From the NCBI GenBank assembly GCA_949152475.1, contig OX424555.1, positions 97,993,515 through 98,057,514 of the forward strand: a stretch of DNA of 64,000 bases. Reading direction: 5' to 3'. The notes under the pieces are model-generated. The model was not told the DNA's origin, searched no databases, and was given only the letters and a program-made list of their open reading frames with translations. This DNA comes from Terebella lapidaria. Lineage: Eukaryota > Annelida > Polychaeta > Terebellida > Terebellidae. The translations under genes were made by a program, and so were the position numbers. Shown here one piece after another: positions 47,216 through 58,200 of this stretch. Within the stretch, counting starts at the first letter, position 1, and each line of letters begins with the position of its first letter.

Positions 47216-47639
47216 CGTGGACTACCGGATCCACAGGGATTCTGATCTCGACCGGGTCTTGGTTATACTCACGTTGATAACTTGAAATGGTAAGAACAGC
47301 CACTCACGCTGCTGATACAGGACGCAATCAAGCCAGATGATACTTGACACTTCCATTCAGCACCCGTGTACTGCAGATGTTCGGGTTCCTGAGATTCAGG
47401 TTTGCCGAAGCCCACTTGTGAGGTAGCGTCAGGTAGTGGCTCTGATGACTCTCCACTGGCGTAAACTTTAGGCCCGCTGGTACATGTACCTCCACATGCG
47501 ACACTGCGCGCCACCACGTTCCGCATGTGCGGACATGTGATTGGTACATATTACTCACTCCAAGCACAGATTCCGTACCAGCACGTGTATTGATAGTTAG
47601 AAATAGTTAACATCGAGGAAAACATAAAAATTCTATTTT

Positions 47640-50390
47640 TAGGTTACCGGACCTTTGGTCCGATAACCTATTGCCATGGCGTTGCGTCCGGCGTCCGTCG
47701 TCCGTCCGTCCGTCCGTCCGTTCACATTTTTATCTTTAAAGTTTATGATGGAATATTTCTGAAATTTTGCACAAAAATACCTAAAAATATTTCCAGGAAA
47801 GGTTTTTTTTAGTTTTCTGATTTTCGATTTTTTTTCAAAATAGCGGCCGCTTTTGTCGAAAAATGGCCAATTTTGGACTTTGACGGTTGTTTTCTCAAAA
47901 TCTGTTCAGTAACTTTTTTTCTTATCGATGCATAACACTCCTCATAGGTACCCCTGTGACATGCATAAATTTCGTTGCGCTTGAATCGCTCGAAGTGGGC
48001 CATTTTGGGCCCAAACTCGGCCCAAATGGGACTTTCCCATGTTAAATTCTCCTATGCTTTATAATGGGACACATTAAAGCCTAATATCTCACTTAATATT
48101 GAGATTAGAGACTAGGAATCAATTGTGGACATATAGGAAATGATATATGCTGAATATTCTCGTGACCTTGAATTTGACTTTTGACCTCATGTTCAAGGTC
48201 ACAGGACAAAATGGCTAATATCTCGCTTATTATCGACTTTACAGCTTAGGAATCAGTTGTGAACATATAGGAAATGATATATGCTGAATATTCTTGTGAC
48301 CTTGAATTTGACCTTTGACCTCATTTTCAAGGTCACATGACAAAATGGCTAATATCTCGCTTATTATCGACTTTACAGTTTAGGAATCAATTGTGAACAT
48401 ATAGGAAATGATATATGCTGAATATTTTCGTGACCTTGAATTTGACCTTTGATATCATTTCGAAGGTCGCTGGACAAAATTGCTAATATCTCGCTTATTA
48501 TCGACTTTACAGCTTAGGAATCAATTGTGAACATATAGGAAATGATATATGCTGAATATTGTCATGACCTTGAATTTGAGCTTTGACCTCATTTTCAAGG
48601 TCACAGGACAAAATGGCCAATATCTTGCTTATTAGCGACTTTACAGCTTAGGAATCGATTGTGAACATATAGGAAATGATATACGCTGAAAATTCTCGTG
48701 ACCTTGAATTTGACCTTTGACCTCATTTTCAAGGTCACAGGACAAAATGGCTAATATCTCACTTATTATCGACTTTACAGCTTAGGAATCAATTGTGAAT
48801 ATATAGGAAATGATATATGCTGAATATTCTCGTGACCTTGAATTTGACCTTTGACCTCATTTTCAAGGTCACATGACAAAATGGCTAATATCTCGCTTAT
48901 TATCGACTTTACAGTTTAGGAATCAATTGTGAACATATAGGAAATGATATATGCTGAATATTTTCATGACCTTGAATTTGACCCTGACCTCATTTCCAAG
49001 GTCACAGGACAAAATTGCTAATATCTCGCTTATTATCGACTTTACAGCTTAGGAATCAATTGTGAACATATAGGAAATGATATATGCTGAATATTCTCAT
49101 GACCTTGAATTTGACCTTTGACCTCATTTTCAAGGTCACAAGACAAATTGGCCAATATCTTGCATATTAGCGACTTTACAGCTTAGGAATCAATTATGAA
49201 CATATAGGAAATGATATATGCTGAAAATTCTCGTGACCTTGAATTTGACCTTTGACCTCATTTTCAAGGTCACAGGACAAAATGGCCAATATCTTGCTTA
49301 TCAGCGACTTAACAGCTTAGAATTCAATTGTGAACATATAGGAAATGATATACGCTGAAAATTCTCATGACCTTGAATTTGACCTTTGACCTCATTTTGA
49401 AGGTCACATGACAAAATGGCTAAGATCTCGCTTATTATCGACTTTACAGCTTAGGAATCAATTGTGAGCATATAGGAAATGATATACGCAGAATATTCTC
49501 ATGACCTTGAATTTGACCTTTGACCTCATTTCCAAGGTCACAGGACAAAATTGCTGATATCTTGCTTATCTTCGACTTTACAGCTTAGGAATCAATTGTA
49601 AACATATGGGAAATGATATTTGCTGAATATTCTCGTGACCTTGAATTTGACCTTTGACCTCATTTTCAAGGTCACAGGACAAAATGGCCAATATCTTGCT
49701 TATTAACGACTTTACAGCTTAGGAATCAATTGTGAACATATAGGAAATGATATATGCTGAAAATGCTCGTGACCTTGAATTTGACCTTTGACCTATTTTC
49801 AAGGTCACAGGACAAAATGGCCAATATCTTGCTTATTAGCGACTTTACAGCTTAGGAATCAATTGTGAACATATAGGAAATGATATATGCTGAAAATGCT
49901 CGTGACCTTGAATTTGACCTTTGACCTATTTTCAAGGTCACAGGACAAAATGGCCAATATCTTGCTTATTAGCGACTTTGCAGCTTAGGAATTAATTGTG
50001 AACATATAGGAAATGATATATGCTTTTTTTTTTCGACTTTACAGCTTAGGAATCAATTGTGAACATATAGGAAATGATATATTCTGAATATTTTAATGAT
50101 ATTGAATTTGACCTTTGACCTAAATTTCAAGGTCAGTCATTTTATTTTCAAAGTCAGATTACAAAATGGCTTATATCTCGCTTATTATCAAATTTACAGC
50201 TTAGGGGTCCATATAGTGAACATATAGGAAATGATGTATGCTGAATAGTTTGGTGATCTAGAATTTAACCTTTGATCCCATTTTCACGGTAGAGATATGG
50301 CGATTTCAGTGGTCACCTTGAATTTGACTTTCAACTTTCTCGGCTTAACTCTGTATATTTCTCCGGTAACCTTACTAGCCCATTGGGCTA
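47640..50390 (+). mobile_element. Dispersed element with internal 134-bp array (HINE/pearl-like)
   Basis: The left end has AGGTTACCGGACC, a hairpin (CCGGACCTTTGGTCCG), and a TCCG microsatellite (47694-47720). About 340 bp of unique sequence follow, then the 134-bp tandem array, then a right end with CTCCGGTAACCTTACTAGCC and GGGCTAATTTTT. A second right end of the same family lies at 9852-10068. Inverted GGTTACCGG/CCGGTAACC ends with a central array recall Helitron-derived HINE or bivalve pearl elements; the class is inference. Confidence 0.6.
48060..50300 (+). repeat. 134-bp tandem array (~15 units) with nuclear-receptor-type motifs
   Basis: Units are spaced 131-135 bp and contain TTATCGACTTTACAGCTTAG, GAACATATAGGAAATGATAT, then TGACCTTGAATTTGACCTTTGACCTCATTTTCAAGGTCAC (given here only by its parts): TGACCTTGA, TGACCTTTGACCT and TCAAGGTCA. 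The last three correspond to an ERR/SF-1-type half-site, a perfect DR1 (AGGTCA-A-AGGTCA on the minus strand), and a second ERR-type site. Most units are above 90% alike by eye. Confidence 0.9.
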
Positions 50391-50734
50391 ATTTTTTTTA
50401 GTCCAGTGTTCTTCCATTTTCTTCTAAAATTGGGAGGCCTAAATTAGGGTCCAATAAGTCTACTTTAGAATAGTGAAACCTTGGGTAGATAAAGTAGGTT
50501 TGTTCTGTAAAATTTGGCTTATGCATTTTGTTGTTGTTGATCCATCATAATTAGCATGGATATATACTCTGATTTTTTAAACTCTTATACACTGTTTTTC
50601 GCTGATATTTTTGCGATGCTAAATGGTATCGTTCTATAACTTGGCATAATTCACCTGGAAGTCAAACGGTAATTACTTACTGAATTTGAGACTTCTATCG
50701 CGAAAATTAAAAAACTTGGCTATCTATCCCAATG

Positions 50735-51278
50735 TTAAAGCAGCTGCCTTCGAAACCAGTCATAAGTTTTTGAAAACTATATTTCATACTAAACATGCTA
50801 AACTAATTGAATGAAACATACTCACATCAAATGTAATGAAAATAACCAGTCCTCAGGGAAATTTTGCTCATTTGAACAGACGGTTCTCGCGTAAATACAG
50901 GTACTGTATCCATCACACGCAGATGTGAACAAAGCATAGAAGTGTGAGATAGACTGACAATTCCACGCACATCATGGTATATCACTGATTATTTTCTCAC
51001 AAATACACTATATATGCACATACGAACTGGAAAATGTACTCGATGTGGACTTTTAAGCGCAATTTGAGCATTTGTTTACATTCGAGTTTGATGGATACAC
51101 GTTTGTTTATGTACAAAACCGGTACAAAATGAGCACTGAAACGGATGAAAAGACAACTCGGACGGACTTTAAACGCCAAAATCATTGAGCACACCTTTTG
51201 TTATATTGCATATGATGTGTTTAATAAAAAATTGGTTTTGAAAAAAATAATGTATACATTCGAAGGCAGCAGCTTTAA
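50735..51278 (+). mobile_element. ~545-bp inverted-repeat element, left copy
   Basis: Bounded by TTAAAGCAGCTGCCTTCGAA and, inverted, TTCGAAGGCAGCAGCTTTAA. No open frame. The same element lies in opposite orientation at 51511-52060, within the larger palindrome. Confidence 0.7.
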
Positions 51279-51510
51279 ATTTAGCCCTGTAATTTAATTT
51301 CTGGGTCCGCACACAATTTTGTGCATTTGACCGGTTTTGTGGCGGAACAATCTTTCAAAATCCACATGTTTGTGTGGAATACGCCCCAATGTGTCTTTTG
51401 GTCCAAAGTTACAACAATATTATGAATCCTGATCGATGTATACAGGATCGATTCCTCAAATATGCCCAGATTCTCGAAATCCCGTTTTGGGGCTAGTTTT
51501 GGGCTGAAAT

Positions 51511-52060
51511 TTAAAGCTGCTGCCTTCGAATGTATGCAATATTCTTTTCAAAGCCATTTTCTTGTTAAACACATCTAATGCAATACAATAAAAGGTGTGC
51601 TCAATGATTTTGACGATTACAGTCCGTCCGAGTTGTCGTTTCATCCGTTTTAGTGCCCATTTTGTATCGGTTTTGTAAATAAACAAGTGAAGTGTATCCA
51701 TCAAACCCGAATGTAAACAAATACAGAAACAGCGCTTAAAACACCACATCGAGTACATTTTCCAGTTCGTATGTGCATATATAGTGTAGTTGTGAGAAAA
51801 TAATCAGTGATATACCATGATGTGCGTGAAATTGTCAGTCTATCTCGCACTTCTATGCTTTATTTACATGTGCGTGTGATGGATACAGTTCCTGTATAAA
51901 TTACGCGAGAACCGCCTGTTTAAATGAGCAAAATTTCTCTGAGGACTGGCTATTTTCATTACATTTGATGTGAGTATGTTTCATTCAGTTAGTTTAGCAT
52001 GTTTAATATGAAATATAATTTTCATAAAATATTGACTGGTTTCGAAGGCAGCTGCTTTAA
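51511..52060 (-). mobile_element. ~550-bp inverted-repeat element, right copy
   Basis: Bounded by TTAAAGCTGCTGCCTTCGAA and TTCGAAGGCAGCTGCTTTAA. It is the inverted partner of 50735-51278. Confidence 0.7.
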
Positions 52061-52238
52061 CAGGGAGATAGATTGCCAACTTCTTCAATTTTAGCGATAA
52101 AATCTGAAATTTTATAGAAAGTTGCCGTTTGACCTCCAGGTGAAGTATGCCAAGTTGTAGAGAACGATAACATTTAGCATCGCAAAGATATTTTCAAAAA
52201 CCGGTGTAAACGAGTTTAAAAAATCAGAGTATATAAGT

Positions 52239-55206
52239 CATTTCCCGCCACCCAATAGTCCATGCATTTATAGCCGGCCGTACTGTGCATCATTGATGCG
52301 TCATGTGCAGCTAGGTGCCCGAGACAGGTGCCCGAGGTAGGTGCCCGTCCGCCCGCCATCATTTCGTTACATTTTTACTTGTAGACTGGTGTAATACCGG
52401 TATTCTAGTTGTTAATCGTTAATTATAACAACAAATTATGTATTAATCAAATCCCTGATCCACGTGGACATTTGTTTATTGTCTTTTCTCTGTTTTCACA
52501 TGTTTACAAATATTGATTAAATATTCATGAGTTACCTGGGCGGCCGGGCCAATAAACGTTAAGCTCGATGGTTTGACCCCATTCCGTACAGCACGATTTG
52601 TGTATTAGAGCGGAAAATATCATGGCGCCTGCATGGTGAAGTTAGCTCGCACGGTTTACTTGAAATTAGGGCCTGATTCTGTGGATACTTCGGACAAAAA
52701 CGAATCGTGATTAGTGCCAATGGGATTGTGATTTCTCACTAAGTAGGTATGTATTGAGTTCGTTATTTTTTGACGCCCAATCCGCTATAGTGACGCTTGA
52801 AATGATCTGCGTCAAACGACAACCGGGGAACCAATCGAAACTTGTACTAGGCCCAGATACCCGAGATAATCGACAGCCGGAGATCTTCTCAACTTGTCTC
52901 AACTGCACAGGCCACTGGCCGTACCTGTCAGCCTGTGTGTTTGATCAGTGTTGATGGTTTAGACTCAATCATCAGTATTTTATTTGTCATGCAGAAAAAA
53001 TTATAAATTTCAAGTAAACCCATGAAGATGAAACCCATTGGGTGACATTGAAATGAAATGAAAGATAATTACAACAACATATAATTTCAACATATAATTA
53101 CAGATATATTTCGTGGTCATTCAATTTTGCTATCTTTTTTTTTTGCAAATTATTTTTGTGGCTGTGTAATTTTATGCTGGATTCCTGATGGTGAACATGC
53201 AATATTTTGTTAACACTGGTTAAACTGTAGATGTGTATTCTCATCAATTCAATTCCATGATCAAATTGCCGATTAAGTGTTATGGTATGTGAAATACATG
53301 TAATTATTCTGGTAATTACATACAATAATGAATGAAAAACTGAATAATACATCTGTCAGTAAATTTGGTTAACTTGAACTTCTGCATCTGAAAATGCACA
53401 AGTATAAAAATAAAATATGTATAATACAAGATATTTGAATGGAAACGCATTTACAAATTCAAAAACACAAAACAAATACATGTCTAGATGTCAGAAATTT
53501 GATTGACTGACTTTGGTTTTAGATTTTTATATGAAGATTCTTCAATGCATATTTACCTTTCATCACATATACTGTAAATCCTGAATTATTCGTGTCATTT
53601 TATTTTTGCTAATTTTGCTAATGGAACCAAATCGCAAAAATTTGAGAACGCGAATTGAAAAAAAAAGTGTTTAATGCCATTGCACCACACCTGTTTTCTG
53701 GTGAAAACGCAAAATTAAAAGGGCATGAATAAGTCCACTTGATCAAAACGCAAAATTTATTATTATATATATATACTGGAACAAAGCCAAATTTGATTGC
53801 ATTATATGTACGCAAAATTATTATATATATTGGAACAAAGCCAATTTTAAATGAATTTATTGTCAGGAGAACATTTTGCATTTAATTCAACTTCATATTC
53901 CATCAATATGTCAAAATAGTGAAAATATATGTATGTTCAGAAAGAGGCCTACAAGTTTTGGACCATTCATGTTAACTTAAAGTTTCCTTGGGAGTGATGC
54001 AATCCATTAACTTCACATTAATTATATTACTACTTAAAGTTTCCTTGGGAGTGATGCAGTCCATTAAATTTACATTTTTTCAAAACCAAATGGAACAAAA
54101 TTCCACCCTATACCACCCTGTCTTTTTGTAGGTAGCCATGGTAACATGGAGGCAATATCTGTGTTGCCTTGGTCTGGCGTGAATGCCAGATGTGATTATT
54201 TCAGAGTAATATTATCTTCAATGATTCAGGCTACATAACATGTATACCACATCAAAACTGCTCCTCATAAAACTTGAGACATGTCTGGTTGCATGTATCC
54301 ATGGGAACATTGATTTGAACTGACATGTGAAATAAAAAGTTATCCCACTGGTTACATGTATGTAACATCCTGTTTGAAGCATGTCACATTATATTAGAAC
54401 CAAATACTTAGAGTAAAGGGTATGGTACATTTTGTGTTTGGTTCACTCAATTGTGGAAATGAAAAACTTTATGATGACTCAAGCTACCCAGATGAGCTAA
54501 TATAGAAGGGGTGGGGGGGGGGGGGGTGCTATAAATATAAAGGAGGGTGTGGAAGGAGGCAGGGGGGGGGGAGATTGGGGAGTTGAAGTACTTAGACTGG
54601 CAGCCAATCAAGATGAGTTTTGATAGAGTCATGGGTCGGCTGGCCGGCCCCAGGGAGAGAGTCAGTCACAGTGATAGCGCTGCAGGAACCGTGTCACAAC
54701 GGTAATTGAGTGTGGCTGGAGGGAAGGCTTCACTTACAAGGTGTTCTTATCAAGGGTAATTAGGACTGGTGAATACAGCTGTATAGATCTCACTTTTGGC
54801 GACAGGTAGGTCATCTGACAATGGGCTGTGGAATGTAGGATGCCATTTAGATGTGCAGCACTGAGCAGTGATCATTGGCTGGCAATTGATAAGCTTTATT
54901 CTGCTGTGGAGCCAACTACAATGTGATGTAGACTTTGTACACTGGGACTAATGCCTAACTTACGAACAAATTCCATGATATATGATATGATAATACATGG
55001 TATGTTCAACTCATCACTGTGTTTATATGTAATATTTTCAGCTGTCTGTTTGTACATGAATTGCACAATTAATATTGACTGTGAAATGGGAACTCATCTT
55101 CCTCCTGATATATTTTGAAATATTTGGCAGGATATTTATTTGTCATGTTTCCAGAGGCGAGCGGAAGTTCACGTGTGCCATACAGCGTCACTCCCGCAGA
55201 CGCAGG
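52239..55206. other. Non-coding interval upstream of the Ig/DB/FN3 gene
   Basis: No gene can be supported. It contains a doubled 36-bp segment (ACTTAAAGTTTCCTTGGGAG near 53,973 and 54,032), a doubled segment with TGGAACAAAGCCAA (about 53,777 and 53,831), AT microsatellite, and a G-rich run at 54,508-54,590. GTAGCCATGGTAAC at 54132-54145 fits the RFX X-box consensus, about 1.07 kb upstream of the start codon. Confidence 0.5.
54508..54590 (+). repeat. G-rich run
   Basis: Two stretches of 10-14 consecutive G separated by about 35 bp, with further GG runs. It could form a quadruplex, and it is a likely site of sequencing error. Confidence 0.6.
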
Positions 55207-58200
55207 ATGGGTCTCTGTCTCTGGCGAGGTTTTCTGTCTGTGCTTCTCCTCAGCTCCGCGGTCTCAGGTAAGCGTCTCACAGAGCAGCTCACATCAGGGA
55301 ATTACATGAAAGGCGGAAAACTTAATTTTATGAAAATTCATTGGCTTATGGTTCATGAATTTGTCTAGTGAGCAGGTTGAGCCGTAATGTATACATGTAT
55401 ATCTATCCTGGTGAGTTATTGCTGACAATGTGAGAGGTAGAATGCTAGCCAACCAGGAGTATTGTATGAACATTTATACTAGTATGATGAAATGAGCCAG
55501 GCAAACACAGACTTATACCAAGACTGGTTTTTGTTAACCAGAATCCTTGAAATTGGTCAAACACTAATATATTATAGGGGTAGGTGCATAAGCTGAGCAT
55601 TCATGTATAGTTACTGCACTCAAACTGCTACAAACACAATATGATCATTACTAAGTATTTATAGATTCTCATCAAATTTTTTTGTGGTATTACAGGATAT
55701 TTCACATTTAGTTGATTGTCATATTGCACCAGTTATGCACAAAGCTGCAACTATATTTCTTTTCATTGTACAGAAAATAGCTCATTTCAGTTCCAGCATG
55801 TGTTGGGGGTTTCCATAAGGGCCTGGGTCGCGAGGACAGAAATTCAATACACAGCCCTGCATAGAGCTCAAAATACACAGTCTAGCAAGTTTTGTGTGCT
55901 TCATATCAATTTTCATTTCCATTTGGTTTGTTAGTGGTTTGAGAGGCTATATCCTGAAGAAAATAGATTTTAGCAATATAAGTTTGTTTTAAGGTACAGA
56001 CTGATAAGTCTTGACAAAGGCGCTGCTGAAAGCACACGTGGGTCAAGTGTGGCTCATAGAAAGGCTTTTACAGTTTGCACATCAGCCAGGAAGCAACTAC
56101 AACATCCCTTCAAAAATAAACTGAAGAAATACAAAACTCTGCCATACACTGGTTGATAAACTCATGACAAGCCTGGAGTTGAGGGGGGTGGGGGTGACTC
56201 GGGTGAGGTCGCAGTTGTGAGGGCAGTTCACAAGACAATCTGGGTGGTGAGCTGCTGACGAATTTTGATATACTAGTAAGTCTCAAAAATTATTTGAACA
56301 TTATTCAGCCATATTGTACTGGTAAATTGATAAATAATGGTACACGTATAACAACTTTCACATAATTATTTAACTCAATGAAATATTGTGGCTTAATTTA
56401 TTTTGTTTGATTGTCCAAAAATTGAAGCTTGAAGAAGAAGGAATTTGGTAATTGAATACTTGTGTACAGTTGAACTATTCACCTTGATGCATGGAGCAAA
56501 TTATCTATATCCCTCGGGAAATCCAATTTTTATAGATTTTTTTTTTAAAAGTACCAAAGATTTGCTAAAGATTGAGCGGAGCACATGTTCAGTTGATTTT
56601 GGATCCTTTTTAGACTGTAGATTTCGACCAATGGGCTTGTAGACAACACAGATTTCGGGCAATTCTTAGCATTCTGGTACATTGACAGGCCCGGCCTGGT
56701 GTCTGACAGTTTGAGGAGGGTCGATATGCCGTGTCTGGGTGGTAACTCCTCCTGTTGTAAGACGAGATATCGCTGGGATTTGTCTGATTGTTGCGGAATG
56801 TCTCAGTGCCTGGGAAAGCAAGCAGAGATAAACTACCGCCATAGTGAAAAAATGTTTTTTTGAAAACAGATAGCAGGTGTAGGGAGCAAACTTCCATTGA
56901 AAAATATTGAAATAATTTTTGGGCTTCAGTATGTGTTGTGGATTGAAAGTATTACTGATAATAAATATGGGCACCATTCAATTTTCTGTTATCTTTTAAA
57001 ATCTGTACAGTACAAACATGTATTATTGGAAAAATGGGAAAAAAATATACATTGACATACATGTATTGAAAAAAAAAACAATAGATGTAAAAAAACTTGA
57101 TAGATAACATTGTATGACTTTATATATTTATGAATGAAGTAACCCTGCAAGTCTCCTGCTACTAGCCACATCAATCTCGGGGATGGAGACCTTGGTCTGG
57201 GGTCACACAAGTAACAACTATTGGCTTGCTGGAGCCACTTTGATGTGAGCACCACTGGGTTTCACCTTTGTCAGGTGCTCCACAGATCCAGGTAAATTTC
57301 TCCGGTATCAGCATTTTATCAGAGAGGGTGATGACAACTTGGATAGTTTATTGGAAATAAACTGAGCACGGCTTGGAACCATTAGCGCCCTGCATGGCAC
57401 CCCGAGTCATACCTCAGATTACGGCTCAGCAGTGTGCAGGACGGACTGAGGTACAGCCTCCAACGAGCTGCCTGCGTGGAAATATAGATATCATCGGTAA
57501 AAAGTTTGTGTGCAGACACAGCAGATCAACTTATCGTTTGCGCCTTGGAGTCCGTCAGATGATCGCAGTGTATCTGTGTCTGAACGACCAGTATTTATAT
57601 CCAATCAACTCTCGCTTTGAAGGAACTAAATTATTGCCTCCAGGAAGTCCAGTCATAACTCAGATTTCTGGAGAAGTTACTGTATTTCAGTCAGAAACAT
57701 GAAACAGTGACTGTTGTTGATCTTGTTAAATATAAAGATTAGTTGAATCGACAGATTAATAATCACAAGCTTGCTGGTTAATTGTTGCAAACAAAAATCT
57801 AATGATGAGAAAAACCAAAAATCTAGTACAGTTAGATAAATTATGCTGAACAGGCTATGTACAATAATCAACTGCATCATTACCATGTTGGTCCTGATAG
57901 TGGCACGTGCCCTAATAGTAGAGTGTCCCCCTCTTTTCCCCAAAAATGTTTGATTTTTCTAACCTTGTAATTCACTTCATATCTTTTTGATAAGATCTTG
58001 GAGTGTTCCAATTCACACATTTATGTTATTTGAATCATAATAATGGGGATTGAATCATTGAAGGCTATGGGTATATATTATTATTCAGTGATTTTCTTAA
58101 ATTTGACCTCAAGTTTGACCTCATTGTTGCACGCGCTGCTGCAGGAAGTCTTGCTTTGGCTTGCCATGCTACCATTAGCACTAATACGGTACTTAGTACA

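Larger units (their letters stand above)
50562..52238. repeat. 1.7-kb palindrome (long inverted repeat)
   Basis: The left arm (about 50562-51289) and right arm (about 51500-52238) are inverted copies over about 730 bp, with an estimated 85-90% match, around a 210-bp centre. Examples: GAGCACACCTTTTGTTATAT (left) and AATAAAAGGTGTGCTC (right); CATACGAACTGGAAAATGTA and TACATTTTCCAGTTCGTATG. It would form a very long hairpin if transcribed. Confidence 0.9.

Noticed and set aside
47269-47567. Minus-strand frames of about 80 codons near 47.4 kb as a candidate ASPSCR1 first exon
   Set aside because: No resemblance to the TUG N-terminus and no donor in the needed phase.
48060-50300. CRISPR-like regular repeat array
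   Set aside because: Units are contiguous and similar along their whole length, with no unique spacers, and the DNA is eukaryotic; it is a minisatellite.
57373-57702. A 109-codon plus-strand frame in intron 1 of the Ig/DB/FN3 gene
   Set aside because: No splice signals in phase with the flanking exons and no family resemblance.
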